Translations under genes and position numbers: made by a program
The notes under the pieces: model-generated
Database searches by the model: none
What the model was told of the DNA's origin: nothing
What the model saw: the letters and a program-made list of their open reading frames with translations, nothing else
Virus record (IMG/VR): IMGVR_UViG_3300010430_002753
Location: 17,272 to 81,271 of that record
Strand: one strand, 5' to 3'
Length of the DNA: 64,000 bases
DNA from: a virus
Shown: positions 41,644-51,536 of the stretch, one piece after another
Layout of the letters: each line of letters begins with the position of its first letter
Position numbering within the stretch: the stretch's first letter is position 1

Positions 41644-41667
41644 AACTATCCTTTTTTTTTATAAATA

Positions 41668-41696
41668 ATTATAAATTACAATAACAATAATGTCAA
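41668..41696 (-). promoter_or_regulatory. Sigma70-like promoter for 40080-41643
   Basis: TTGACA (41696-41691), 17 bp, TATAAT (41673-41668). Directly downstream of the nrdJ terminator. Confidence 0.8.
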
Positions 41697-41710
41697 CTAA
41701 AAAATAAAAA

Positions 41711-41733
41711 AGAGGAATATTTAATTCCTCTTA
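41711..41733 (-). terminator. Rho-independent terminator of nrdJ
   Basis: AAGAGGAAT / ATTCCTCTT, loop of 5 nt, then TTTTATTTTTT on the minus strand. Confidence 0.85.
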
Positions 41734-41753
41734 ATACTTAATTTAATTATAGT

Positions 41754-44351
41754 TTATCCACATTTTGACCAAGCACATGAATTACAACTAATACAACCTT
41801 GTTCATATCTTAATGTAGATTGACCACATGAAGGACATTCTTGTTCTTTATCATCTTTAACTACTTTAGTTCCATCTTTTATAAAATTACTTAATAATTT
41901 TTTAATATGAAATATTAAAGTAGAAATACCAGTATTATGTTCATCTAATACATTAATAATATCTTGAATCTGAACATTATGTCTAAGTGCCATTCCAATA
42001 GCTCTTGCTATTTTATTTACATTAGATTGACCATTATATTTTTCTTTTTGTTTTACTATTAATTCTTCATTTATTTCTTTATTTATACATAATGTTTCCA
42101 TAGCTTCTACAACACTTCCTGCAATTTCTGTAGATTCATGACAATTAGTATTAATAAACATTCCAAATGGTTTAGTTAAATTTCTATCAGCAAATATTAT
42201 ATTAACATACCATTTCTTTTTATTGATATCTTTAATTTTATAACCTTTAGAATAATATTCACCAGGTAATTTTACGCTGTCTTTAATTACATATCCATTA
42301 GATTTAATAAATAAAGTTTCTAATTCTGATTTTTCTTTTTCTACTGTTTCTTTTCTTTCTAATACAGCAGACATTGTTCCATCACGGTATGTAGTAATTC
42401 CTTTAATACCAGATTTATAAGCGTCTAAATAAAGATCTTTAAATTTTTCATACGGATAATCTTTAGGTATATTTACAGTTTTACTAATAGCCTGATTACA
42501 ATAATGTGCTAATACTTTTAATGTTTTAATATGGTCTTCTACAGATAATTCATTAGTAGTACTAAACGCACCTTTATCTTTATATTTTTTAAATTGATCT
42601 TTTGTTAAATTTTCTTTACACCATTTATATCCGTAATCTATAACTTCAGTTTGTTTTACTAATCCTCTATTTTTATCACATTCATAATTAATATTATTAA
42701 ACTTACCTTTTAAAATATCTTCTGTTCCGCGTTTACTAAATTTTAAATCTTTTGTTTCAAACCATTCACCATTATGAATATCAGGAAATTTCATTTTGTT
42801 ACTCTTTAATGTATTTAATTCTTTTTCATTTACAATAGACCATCTAAAATAATCTGTACTAAATACTGGTTCTATTCCACCACTAACTATACCTGCAAAA
42901 ATTCCAGTATTTCCATTTGGTGCAAACATTGAATGATGCGAATTTCTCATACACCCAATATCTTTAATTTTATTTTTTACTTCATCACTAATTTTTAAAT
43001 TATTAAAATATTCTGTATTAAAATAATGTGATGAATCAAATAATTCAAAATTACCTTTTTCTTTTCCAAGCTCTGCAGAATATAATAATTCTGTTTCTGC
43101 TTTAATTTTCATCAATTTTTTAGTAAATTTTAAACATTCTTCACTTCCATATTTTATACCTAACATCATTAAAGCTGATCCATACCCCATAAATCCTAGA
43201 CCAATTCTTCTTTTTTCTTTTATTGCAGTTTTATAAATATCTAAAGGCACTGTAGATATATCATTAATATTATCTAAAAATCTAATAGCTGTTTTTACGT
43301 CTTCTTTATATGATTCGAAATCAAATCTAATAGATCCATCAAAATATAATATTATATATTTAACTAAATTATGAGAAGATAAATTACAAACACCGGTAGA
43401 CATGGGAATTTCTCCACAAGGATTTGTTTGGTATATTTTTTCTTTTCCATTTAACGGATTAATTTTATTAATTAAGTCTAAAAACATTATACCTGGTTCA
43501 TTTCTATTATATGTGGCCTTCATAATTTCTTCCCAGATGTTTTTGGCTTTTAATGTTTCATGAATTACTGTTGGAAATCCTTTTGATTTCCAATCTATTA
43601 AATCACCAAACCACTCAGTTTTATATTTATCATAAGTAGTATCTGGGAATTCTAAATCCCAATCTAAATCATTTTTAAGTGCATTCATAAATCCATCGAC
43701 TATACCAATGCTTAAATTAAATTTTGATAATCTACCAGGAGTTTGTTTTACTTTAATAAATTCAATAATATCTGGAGAATTAATATTTAATACTCCCATT
43801 TGAGCACCTTTTCTTATTTTTCTTTTTTCATTTTGTTTTTCTTCACCTAAAATCTTTTCAGTTCCACATGTCACTATTTCTGAAGATTTATCCCATAGTT
43901 CTAAAAATTTCAATACACCAGGTGTTCTTATATTATTACCGTTAACATATGACCCATTAGGTCTTAAATAAGAAAAGTTCTGACCATACCCTCCTTCAAC
44001 TGCTAAAATCTTTGCTTGATCGGCTAATAATGAATATATACCTTCTATACTATCTGGATTTTTTAAACCTGTATCGTATGGATGATGTGTATAACAATTA
44101 AAAGACGTTGAATTTTTTCGTTCTTCTAAACCTATATTTGATAAAATTCTTCCAGCTGGTATTAATTTAAATTCTTTCATTAAATTTAAAAATTTATTTT
44201 CCCATAATTCTTTATCTTTTTCTACAGAAGCTACTTTCTTTGCTATTCTTTTAAATGTATCTATAACATCTAATTCTTTACTACCTTTATAATTATCTTT
44301 CCAAACTTCTAAACTAAATTTTTCAATTGTATCATTTAAAGACTCTTTCAT
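41754..44351 (-). CDS. nrdJ: Class II (adenosylcobalamin-dependent) ribonucleotide reductase, 865 aa
   Basis: Reduces ribonucleotides to deoxyribonucleotides. The catalytic barrel has LIPAGRILSNIG (about 69-80), SFNCYTHHP (first active-site Cys), EGGYGQNFSYLRPNGSYVNG, the NPCGEIPMSTGVCNLSSHNL catalytic Asn-Cys-Glu loop and FAPNGNTGIFAGI. No separate NrdB or glycyl-radical motif is present, so it depends on B12. C-terminal CPSCG ... CISCNSCAWSKCG is a zinc ribbon, with a TSCPD-like part before it. Host-supplied cobalamin would be needed. The site upstream is AGGTGG at a longer than normal spacing. Confidence 0.92.
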   Translation of the reverse strand: MKESLNDTIEKFSLEVWKDNYKGSKELDVIDTFKRIAKKVASVEKDKELWENKFLNLMKEFKLIPAGRILSNIGLEERKNSTSFNCYTHHPYDTGLKNPDSIEGIYSLLADQAKILAVEGGYGQNFSYLRPNGSYVNGNNIRTPGVLKFLELWDKSSEIVTCGTEKILGEEKQNEKRKIRKGAQMGVLNINSPDIIEFIKVKQTPGRLSKFNLSIGIVDGFMNALKNDLDWDLEFPDTTYDKYKTEWFGDLIDWKSKGFPTVIHETLKAKNIWEEIMKATYNRNEPGIMFLDLINKINPLNGKEKIYQTNPCGEIPMSTGVCNLSSHNLVKYIILYFDGSIRFDFESYKEDVKTAIRFLDNINDISTVPLDIYKTAIKEKRRIGLGFMGYGSALMMLGIKYGSEECLKFTKKLMKIKAETELLYSAELGKEKGNFELFDSSHYFNTEYFNNLKISDEVKNKIKDIGCMRNSHHSMFAPNGNTGIFAGIVSGGIEPVFSTDYFRWSIVNEKELNTLKSNKMKFPDIHNGEWFETKDLKFSKRGTEDILKGKFNNINYECDKNRGLVKQTEVIDYGYKWCKENLTKDQFKKYKDKGAFSTTNELSVEDHIKTLKVLAHYCNQAISKTVNIPKDYPYEKFKDLYLDAYKSGIKGITTYRDGTMSAVLERKETVEKEKSELETLFIKSNGYVIKDSVKLPGEYYSKGYKIKDINKKKWYVNIIFADRNLTKPFGMFINTNCHESTEIAGSVVEAMETLCINKEINEELIVKQKEKYNGQSNVNKIARAIGMALRHNVQIQDIINVLDEHNTGISTLIFHIKKLLSNFIKDGTKVVKDDKEQECPSCGQSTLRYEQGCISCNSCAWSKCG

Positions 44352-44369
44352 ATTAATACTTTTCCACCT

Positions 44370-44990
44370 TTATAATTTATTTTTAAATCTATCTTTTAAT
44401 TTTTGATTCTTTTCTATTTTATCTTTGACTTTTTGTTTTTCTATACTTCTTAAATATCCATCTTCTGGTTTTTTTTCTTTTCTATTATCATTTATATATT
44501 CTCTTACTTCATCTATATTAGTTAAAGCTAAACTTGGTAATCTATGCAAATTATTATTACACAATATATACCAATAATCATCTTTATTTCTATAAATGTC
44601 TGCAACTGATTCTTTGTCAAATGAATAAAATTCTATAAACCCTGCTTTTATTAATTTTAAAACACTTTCTGGGCATGCTATATATGAATTATCTTGATTA
44701 GACAAGCATTGCAATAGTAATGTTTTTTTATATGTTTTTAAATGTGAATAAGGTTTAATAGTAATAGTTTTATCTTTATTTTGTTTTAATACCCTAATTG
44801 TAACATATTTTTTTAAAAAGTCAATTGATTTTATATTATAATATTGAACGTTCTTTTTATAATAAATTGTTAAGTAATAATCTTTAAATAATTTTTTTAT
44901 TGGTGTATATAAATATCTTTTAGTTATTCCTGAATAGAGTTTATCTTTGTATTTTTTAATCCAAAAAAACCCTTTAAAAGTTGTTAACAT
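44370..44990 (-). CDS. Hypothetical basic protein, 206 aa
   Basis: Not recognised. A Lys/Tyr-rich N-terminal half (KGFFWIKKYKDKLYSGITKR, LFKDYYLTIYYKKNVQYYNI) and a Lys/Glu C-terminus (EKQKVKDKIEKNQKLKDRF). AAAGGAAT precedes the ATG. Probably nucleic-acid binding from charge. Upstream of nrdJ in the same transcript. Confidence 0.7.
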   Translation of the reverse strand: MLTTFKGFFWIKKYKDKLYSGITKRYLYTPIKKLFKDYYLTIYYKKNVQYYNIKSIDFLKKYVTIRVLKQNKDKTITIKPYSHLKTYKKTLLLQCLSNQDNSYIACPESVLKLIKAGFIEFYSFDKESVADIYRNKDDYWYILCNNNLHRLPSLALTNIDEVREYINDNRKEKKPEDGYLRSIEKQKVKDKIEKNQKLKDRFKNKL

Positions 44991-45019
44991 AAATATTCCT
45001 TTATTAAAAGTTGAGAAAA

Positions 45020-45056
45020 AAATAGAAAGTACTAAAAATATAAGTACTTTCTATTT
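45020..45056 (-). terminator. Rho-independent terminator after 45074-45964
   Basis: AAATAGAAAGTACT / AGTACTTTCTATTT, loop of about 9 nt, followed by TTTTCTCAACTTTTAA on the minus strand. Confidence 0.85.
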
Positions 45057-45073
45057 TAAAATAAATTGTTGTA

Positions 45074-45964
45074 TTATACGGTCATTAAAACTGCATCCAT
45101 TACTTCATTAGGATCAAAATTTAATTCTTTATCAAATAAATAATCTTTAATTGTTTGTAATAATTCGTCCTTAATAACTGTAATATTATCTTCTGCTCTT
45201 GCAATAGCTGCTGGAGTTATTGCTACTTCTATATTACGTTCTTCTTTATTGATATTATTAAATTTCTTTTTGACGTCTTGATTATTTAAGATTAGATCTA
45301 TGTCTGATTTTTTAAATCTATCATATGTTTTTTTAACAGAAGATTTTAAGTTTGTTAATGAATCAGTATTTAAAACAAAATTTAATGCTTCATCAGATGT
45401 TATATCATAATCAATTACATCATCTCTTAGTAAATCATATAATTCATTTTCTATAGAATCTGTTAAATCTTGAAGTTCATCATTAACTATAGCCTTTTGT
45501 GATTTTGATTCAGCTTTAGATAATTTAATTTTTAAATTGTGATATTGATTATGAAGTTCTTCTAATTCAGGAAATCTTTGCAATAAAAATAATCCGTAAT
45601 CAGGCTTATTAATAATTTGATTCGCCTTTTTTCTTACATCATTTAATTTAAGACCTACTAAAGTTTTATCTTCGTCTTCAGCATACCCTATTAATTCTTC
45701 TTGTTGTCCCATTAAAAAATTAGTTAATTCTTCTGGTAATTGAAATTGTGCTTTTAATTTTTGTTCTCCACCTAAATATTCAATTAAATCATTTACTGTC
45801 AATATTTCGAAATCTAAATCTTCTGCATGTTTTTTTATATTTCCATGAGTTTCACTTCTGTCTTTAACAAAATCTTCTTCATTTACTGATTCTTTGACAA
45901 ATTCTTTATTTGCATTTTTATAATTACTAATTAAATTTTTCATATTTAATTTATCCATTTTCAT
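45074..45964 (-). CDS. Hypothetical helical protein, 296 aa
   Basis: Mostly alpha-helical and acidic, with a repeated ELxxL pattern (LIEYLGGEQKLKAQFQLPEE, LPEELTNFLMGQQEELIGYA). Could be a scaffold, adaptor or recombination-mediator type protein; nothing decides it. GGAGAT precedes the ATG at 45964. Co-transcribed with the DHH gene. Confidence 0.7.
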   Translation of the reverse strand: MKMDKLNMKNLISNYKNANKEFVKESVNEEDFVKDRSETHGNIKKHAEDLDFEILTVNDLIEYLGGEQKLKAQFQLPEELTNFLMGQQEELIGYAEDEDKTLVGLKLNDVRKKANQIINKPDYGLFLLQRFPELEELHNQYHNLKIKLSKAESKSQKAIVNDELQDLTDSIENELYDLLRDDVIDYDITSDEALNFVLNTDSLTNLKSSVKKTYDRFKKSDIDLILNNQDVKKKFNNINKEERNIEVAITPAAIARAEDNITVIKDELLQTIKDYLFDKELNFDPNEVMDAVLMTV

Positions 45965-45982
45965 ATCTCCTATTACTTATAA

Positions 45983-47332
45983 TTATAAATATTTAGATTC
46001 TAAAATTTCTATACATTCATCAAATATATCTTGTATAATATCTTTATCATTAACAAATCTTAAATCTATGTTTATTATAGTTTTATGACCGCCAGATAAA
46101 TTTTTTACTAATTCATATACATTACTTTTTATACTATCTAAAAATTCAATTTCTGATTGTTCTAATTTTGTATATGTTTTATCTAATAATTTAATTAATA
46201 AATTTTCACATTGTTCAAATCTATTTCCAAATGTTTTTTGTATATCTTTATAAGTATCTGGTAAATATATTTTTAAATCGTTATATGTAAAACCAATTGA
46301 ATTTTCTTTATATCCTTTTGGTGAATCAATATTTTGTTCTAATAATTTTTTAACATCATATAAAGATATTGTTTGATCTAATTCTATAAATCTATCTTTA
46401 TATGAACTAATAATTTTATCTAATACTTCTTCTATTAAATTATATTTAGGATTAATATTATTATGTTTAAATGGATTATATGATAGACTTATTAATTGAG
46501 AAAAATCCCAATAAGTACAAACAAAATTTGAATCTGGATAATTTATAAACGAACCGTATCTATTATATGAACCCTTATTATAACAATTTGCGACAGTTCC
46601 ATCTTGCACAACAATGCTATCGTTTAACACATAATGTTTTTTTGATTTTTTATAACTATCTACGTAATCTCTTGTATTATCATTCATTATATTAACAGGG
46701 GTTGCCTCAGTGAACTCTATTATGTAATTTAATGTTTCATATATATTATCAAAAGAAGTGTTACTACTTTCAACCAGAGCGTTTAATAGATCATCTTCGT
46801 GTTTATACGCATTTATCATTTTACTTAATAGTATGGCTTGCAAATACTTATCTTTGTCATAAACATACCCATTTAACTGCTCTGGGTAAATTCCATATTC
46901 GCAAAACTGAGCTCCATCTACAATATCAATACCAACTAATTCATCAGTATTAAATGTATTTATATCTTTACACAAATATTCATTAATTACTGAAACGTTA
47001 GATGCTTTACTTCCGTCAATAATAGATATACATTCATCTGAATTTAATCCAGTTTTATTAGTATCATGATGGTCTATAAATAAATTAATTCCTTTTTTGT
47101 ATCTTGAAAAATCTACAAGAATACTAAATTTAGTAGGATCTGGTTTTTTTATAATAAACTCTGATTCCATTATACTCATAACATAAGTTTTATGTAATTT
47201 TAAATTAGTATTTTCTTCAATATACTTTTTTATCATAATAGCAGACGTTACTCCATCTAAATCGTTATGATAATAAATTTCAAACTCTGTAAACTTATAA
47301 GATTCTATCATCTTATTTATTTTTTTTAACAT
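45983..47332 (-). CDS. DHH-family phosphoesterase, 449 aa
   Basis: RecJ/NrnA-type fold. EIYYHNDLDGVTSAIMIKKY near residues 18-37 is motif I (NxDxDG) and NLFIDHHDTNKTG near 79-91 is the DHH motif. Further acidic residues (DIVDGA) sit downstream. Such proteins degrade short oligonucleotides, ssDNA or pApA. A DHHA1-like C-terminal end is weak (SGGHKTIINIDLRF: GGH motif near residue 420). So it has both halves expected. Role in replication or nucleotide recycling is inferred. Confidence 0.85.
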   Translation of the reverse strand: MLKKINKMIESYKFTEFEIYYHNDLDGVTSAIMIKKYIEENTNLKLHKTYVMSIMESEFIIKKPDPTKFSILVDFSRYKKGINLFIDHHDTNKTGLNSDECISIIDGSKASNVSVINEYLCKDINTFNTDELVGIDIVDGAQFCEYGIYPEQLNGYVYDKDKYLQAILLSKMINAYKHEDDLLNALVESSNTSFDNIYETLNYIIEFTEATPVNIMNDNTRDYVDSYKKSKKHYVLNDSIVVQDGTVANCYNKGSYNRYGSFINYPDSNFVCTYWDFSQLISLSYNPFKHNNINPKYNLIEEVLDKIISSYKDRFIELDQTISLYDVKKLLEQNIDSPKGYKENSIGFTYNDLKIYLPDTYKDIQKTFGNRFEQCENLLIKLLDKTYTKLEQSEIEFLDSIKSNVYELVKNLSGGHKTIINIDLRFVNDKDIIQDIFDECIEILESKYL

Positions 47333-47363
47333 ATTTATTCCTTTTAAAAATAACTTATAATCA

Positions 47364-47391
47364 AATATAAAACTTTATAAAAAAATGTCAA
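47364..47391 (-). promoter_or_regulatory. Sigma70-like promoter for the DHH gene
   Basis: TTGACA (47391-47386), 16 bp, TATATT (47369-47364). It lies 13 bp after the helicase stop codon. Confidence 0.75.
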
Positions 47392-47404
47392 CTAAAATTT
47401 TTAT

Positions 47405-48841
47405 TTATTGAATATTAGCATCTCGTTTTTTTCTTTCTTCAATTTTTTTAAGCATTTCATTCATAGATTGTCTAGTTGATGCGTCTATTGATTTTTTATT
47501 CGTTCTCATTTGATTTATTTGAGTTTGTCCGTTTAAACTATTCTCTTCAAATATTTTAATATTACCACTACTTGCATCTATTTTAGCAGGATAAGTTATA
47601 CCATCTCTACCAAATCTATTTTTAATAATAAAAACTCTACCTGTATCACTAACTTTATCATCTTTTGTTCTAGATAATGAAAATACAAAATCTGCAATCA
47701 TTAATTTTTTATAACTATCTGCTATTTGATTACCTTCAATAACTTCACTAGTTTCACCAGACTTATTACTTTGTGAAGCTGTCCATATTGGAATCTCTAA
47801 CATTCCAGCTAGTCCTCTAACATTTTTATATATATTTCCACCTATATGATAGCTATTGGCAAGACTTTTATTTGCAATATTACCAGGATCCATATTATCT
47901 GCATAATCAATAATAATTAAATCAGCTTTACCCCACAAAATTTCTGCTTTTTTATTATGGGCTAATAACGTATTTACACCTGCAGTTCCATCTGGATAAT
48001 GCTTTATTAATAATTTACCTATTTTTTCATCTTTAATAGCTTGTGGGTTTTTTAATTCTTCCATAGTTGAATCAACAGTTTCTCTATTATACTTTAATTC
48101 ATTTACATTTATACCAGTTAACAAAGAACAATACCTCATACTTGAATATTCTTGACTTAATTCTAATGTATAATGAATTACATTTTTACCTTGTTTTAGT
48201 GCATGAGCGCCTATAGCAGATAAAAACCATGATTTTCCACTTCCAGCCGCACCAACTACTACATGTAATTCACCTTTACCTGCACCACCCCCAGTTAAAT
48301 TATTAATAAGTTCCCATGGAGTTTCAACAGCTTTTCTTAATGCAGAATCATATATTACTTTATAATCTTGATTAAAATCTAAACCAATATCTGTATGAGT
48401 TCCTGCGATCATAGCTTCATCAATTAATTCTTTAATTGCATCATAATTTCCTTGTTCTAATAAATCTACAGATTCTACTATTGCATTTTTTATTTTTTGA
48501 TTTTTACAAAATTTTAATGTTTCTTCTTCAACATATTCTAAATCTTTATCTTCTATATGAGTATATACATCTTTTAAAGTATCAGTAGTTGATAATTTCA
48601 TTATTTCATTTTTTATCTTTTTTACTTCTAATACTAAAACTTCCATTGTAGGAATATCATGATACGTATCATAATAATTATGAACTATACTAAATATACT
48701 TCTAAAAGATTCATTATCAAAAAAATCTTCAACTAATATATCCTTTGTTCTTTCTAAGAATTGTTTACTTGTTAATAATAATGATAATAATTTTAATTGA
48801 AATGGTCTACCATAATATGCGAATGTTTCAGTGCTACTCAT
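47405..48841 (-). CDS. DnaB/gp41-like replicative helicase, 478 aa
   Basis: RecA-fold helicase of the DnaB/gp41 type, which unwinds DNA ahead of the fork. The N-terminal domain (about 1-150) is the usual helical part. HVVVGAAGSGKSWFLSAIGA near residues 195-214 is Walker A and ADLIIIDYADNMD near 305-317 is Walker B. A conserved Gln/Arg region (TASQSNKSGETSE) and arginine near FSLSRTKDDK follow. The start codon overlaps the stop of the exonuclease by 1 bp (TAATG). Confidence 0.93.
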   Translation of the reverse strand: MSSTETFAYYGRPFQLKLLSLLLTSKQFLERTKDILVEDFFDNESFRSIFSIVHNYYDTYHDIPTMEVLVLEVKKIKNEIMKLSTTDTLKDVYTHIEDKDLEYVEEETLKFCKNQKIKNAIVESVDLLEQGNYDAIKELIDEAMIAGTHTDIGLDFNQDYKVIYDSALRKAVETPWELINNLTGGGAGKGELHVVVGAAGSGKSWFLSAIGAHALKQGKNVIHYTLELSQEYSSMRYCSLLTGINVNELKYNRETVDSTMEELKNPQAIKDEKIGKLLIKHYPDGTAGVNTLLAHNKKAEILWGKADLIIIDYADNMDPGNIANKSLANSYHIGGNIYKNVRGLAGMLEIPIWTASQSNKSGETSEVIEGNQIADSYKKLMIADFVFSLSRTKDDKVSDTGRVFIIKNRFGRDGITYPAKIDASSGNIKIFEENSLNGQTQINQMRTNKKSIDASTRQSMNEMLKKIEERKKRDANIQ

Positions 48842-49905
48842 TATTTGCTCTCATTAAATTGTTTAGCAAACATATTTAATCTAAAATACGCGTCTATGAA
48901 CGATATAGTATTTTTTAATGCAAATTCCATTAAATCTTTTTTAATCATTATTTGAATTTTAAATTTATTTAATTCTTGAATTTTATTATCTAAACTTTCA
49001 TTTATTGTTAATATTTTTTCACCTGGAATAAGCGGATCTTTTAATTGCATTAACATATAATTTCTTTCTAAAATATCTTTACTTTCAACAAATGTTTTTG
49101 CTTTTTTACCTTTAATATTTTTTGCCTCTTCAATTAACTCGTCAAACTCTATATCTCTATCTTCATTTAAAATATTTCCAAACATTTTAATTATAGTTTT
49201 TAAACCTAAACCATTTACTCCTGGAACATTATCAGAAATATCTCCATCGATAGCTCTATATTTTACAAAATTTTTAGAATTAATTCCATAATCTTCAAAT
49301 ACTTTTTCTTTTGTATATATCTTCTTTTTAGAAGGTGACCAAACTTTAGTATTATTATCAACTAATTGTAAAAAATCTTTATCAGTAGACATTATAACTA
49401 TATTAGAATCATATTGTTCTTTCATATATTTATTTAATTGGGCTATAACATCATCAGCTTCTATATAATCTAATTGTAATATAGAAACAGGTAATTCATC
49501 TAAATAATTTATAAATCTATTTGCTTGCCATATTCTATTTCTATCTTCTGTTAATGGATCAATTTCAAATGTTCTATTATATTTAGGTCTTATTTTTGGT
49601 TTAGATTTTCTGTTTGATTTATATTCTGGGAATATTTTTTTTCTTCTATAAGAACCATTTTTTCCGTCAAATACAACTATGCATCTAGTTGGTTTAAATG
49701 TTTTTATTGCATATGATAATGATGTTAATGCTCCAACAATACCACCAACATGGTCGCCATTTCTATTAGATGAAGGATTACTTGCATAACCTCTAATAAA
49801 TAAATTTATACCATCTACTAATAGTACTTTACTATTTATATGTTCTTTTTCTTTATTTTTTTGTCTTTCTTCTAAAATTTTATTTATATTTGATAAATCT
49901 ATCAT
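48841..49905 (-). CDS. 5'-3' exonuclease / flap endonuclease (T4 RNase H-like), 354 aa
   Basis: Removes RNA primers and flaps. LLVDGINLFIRGYA near residues 28-41, IVVFDGKNGSYRRKKIFPEY near 85-104 (metal-binding Asp and Arg), DYIEADDVIAQLN near 145-157, STDKDFLQLVD and the helix-hairpin-helix-like GVNGLGLKTIIKMF. The acidic cluster of the FEN family is complete. Length is near that of phage enzymes (about 300). Confidence 0.93.
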   Translation of the reverse strand: MIDLSNINKILEERQKNKEKEHINSKVLLVDGINLFIRGYASNPSSNRNGDHVGGIVGALTSLSYAIKTFKPTRCIVVFDGKNGSYRRKKIFPEYKSNRKSKPKIRPKYNRTFEIDPLTEDRNRIWQANRFINYLDELPVSILQLDYIEADDVIAQLNKYMKEQYDSNIVIMSTDKDFLQLVDNNTKVWSPSKKKIYTKEKVFEDYGINSKNFVKYRAIDGDISDNVPGVNGLGLKTIIKMFGNILNEDRDIEFDELIEEAKNIKGKKAKTFVESKDILERNYMLMQLKDPLIPGEKILTINESLDNKIQELNKFKIQIMIKKDLMEFALKNTISFIDAYFRLNMFAKQFNESK

Positions 49906-49916
49906 TATAACCTCAA

Positions 49917-50240
49917 TTATTTAATCAATTTTTTTTCTGACTTTCTAATTACCCATGCTATTAAATCTGGATTTTGTAAAAAATTATCTTCTAAACCTTC
50001 CAAAAAAGCAAAATCTTGTTCGTTGTCTTCATCAATTTCATATTTTTCAATTATTCTATTTAAAAGTTTATCATATAATTTATCCCATATAATTTCTTCT
50101 AAATATTTTTTCTTTCTTGATTTAAATTTAATTGTGGTAAATTCTTCACTAATATCGTAATCATTACTTATAAATTCTTCTATAAAAAACTTTAATACAT
50201 TTTCTTTTAATAAACTTATATCATTTACACATTGCTTCAT
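49917..50240 (-). CDS. Hypothetical protein, 107 aa
   Basis: Helical and acidic in the second half (EIDEDNEQDFAFLEGLEDNF), basic in the middle (FKSRKKKYLEEIIWDKLYDK). Not recognised. Between the UvsX gene and the 5' nuclease; perhaps a replication accessory protein. Confidence 0.7.
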   Translation of the reverse strand: MKQCVNDISLLKENVLKFFIEEFISNDYDISEEFTTIKFKSRKKKYLEEIIWDKLYDKLLNRIIEKYEIDEDNEQDFAFLEGLEDNFLQNPDLIAWVIRKSEKKLIK

Positions 50241-50274
50241 AATAAAAAATAACTCCTTTAAAAAATAACTTTAA

Positions 50275-50304
50275 AAATAGGAGTATTTTATTATACTCCT
50301 ATTT
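50275..50304 (-). terminator. Hairpin terminator after the UvsX gene
   Basis: AAATAGGAGTAT / ATACTCCTATTT (12 bp), loop TTTATT-like of 6 nt. Followed by TTAAAGTTATTTTTTAAAGG on the minus strand. Confidence 0.8.
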
Positions 50305-50309
50305 ATACT

Positions 50310-51464
50310 TTAATGATCTACTGTTGTGTTATTAACTTCTTTATTTTCTTCATTGTCTTTTATAATATCTTTTCCATCTTCATCTATAATATTACTATGA
50401 TCGACGTTTGTAACATATTTCATAATTTTATGTTCACATATTTTTTCATACATCCACTCTTTTATTTCTTTATTAACAGGATCATTTATAATAGAACTAA
50501 AAGATTCTGAAGTGAACTTTATTTTTTCACCTTTATACTCAAATGAATTTGTTCCAACTACATTAAATTTTTTAAGTTCAGATAGCCATGAACCGACATT
50601 ATCTATTCCACTATGAAAATATAAAGGAAATTCAATTTTCCTAAAAGGAGGTCCAACTCTATTTTTAACTACTTCTGCTCTAATCATAGCGCCCATAGGT
50701 TCTTTAGTTGTTTTATTTATTAACTTTTTAATTCTCGTTAATTTTATTCTTGTTGACATATGATATTTTACAGCCATACCGCCGGCAGTATCGTATTTTT
50801 CACCAAATGCCATTGCGTCTAGTTTTGCTCTGAATTGATTAACTACAACAAAAGTAATTTTTCTTCTTGCTATTTTTTGAGTTAATTTTCTCATAGCCTT
50901 TGTATTAATTTTAGCTTTAGCTGTAGCAAAACCATCTACTCCATAATCAGATTCCATTTCTGTTGCTGTTGAAGCACCAGCTAAACTATCTAATAAAAAT
51001 GTAACTGGGACATCTTTATTTTTACTTCTAATAGAATCAATTATCATTTCTATCATTTCATATATTTGTTCTAATGTTTCTAAATGAAAATATATCATTT
51101 TTTCTAAATCTACACCGATAACTCTTAAAAAATTTCTATCTACTGATGCTTCAGTATCTATATATACTGCAACACCGCCTTGACGTTGTGTATCAGCTAA
51201 CATATGCGCACCAATTAATGATTTACCACCACCAGATTCTCCAATAAGTTCTGTTATTCTTCCCATTGGAATACCTGCATTAGGTCTATTTGATATTATT
51301 AAATCCATTAAATCACTACCTGTAGAAATCCACCCAGGTATATCTGTTGGTGTTAATCTATCTGTAAATTCATTTAATAAATATGCTGCATCATGACCTA
51401 GAGATTTTTTAAAATGTTTATTTGCATCATCTACAATATTTGCAATATCTATTTTATTACTCAT
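50310..51464 (-). CDS. uvsX: RecA/UvsX-like recombinase, 384 aa
   Basis: Catalyses strand exchange. LIGESGGGKSLIGAHMLADT near residues 60-79 is Walker A, VPVTFLLDSLAGASTATEME near 152-171 is Walker B with downstream loop, and KITFVVVNQFRAKLD is the conserved motif before L2. Length and order match T4 UvsX. Acidic C-terminus (EDGKDIIKDNEENKEVNNT). Confidence 0.94.
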   Translation of the reverse strand: MSNKIDIANIVDDANKHFKKSLGHDAAYLLNEFTDRLTPTDIPGWISTGSDLMDLIISNRPNAGIPMGRITELIGESGGGKSLIGAHMLADTQRQGGVAVYIDTEASVDRNFLRVIGVDLEKMIYFHLETLEQIYEMIEMIIDSIRSKNKDVPVTFLLDSLAGASTATEMESDYGVDGFATAKAKINTKAMRKLTQKIARRKITFVVVNQFRAKLDAMAFGEKYDTAGGMAVKYHMSTRIKLTRIKKLINKTTKEPMGAMIRAEVVKNRVGPPFRKIEFPLYFHSGIDNVGSWLSELKKFNVVGTNSFEYKGEKIKFTSESFSSIINDPVNKEIKEWMYEKICEHKIMKYVTNVDHSNIIDEDGKDIIKDNEENKEVNNTTVDH

Positions 51465-51485
51465 AATTATCCTTTTTAATAGAAA

Positions 51486-51522
51486 AATAAGATTTATACA
51501 GATTTATAGTATAAATCTTATT
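51486..51522 (-). terminator. Hairpin terminator after the SSB gene
   Basis: AATAAGATTTATAC / GTATAAATCTTATT (14 bp), loop 9 nt, then TTTTCTATTAAAAAGG on the minus strand. Confidence 0.85.
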
Positions 51523-51536
51523 ATAATAACTTTAAA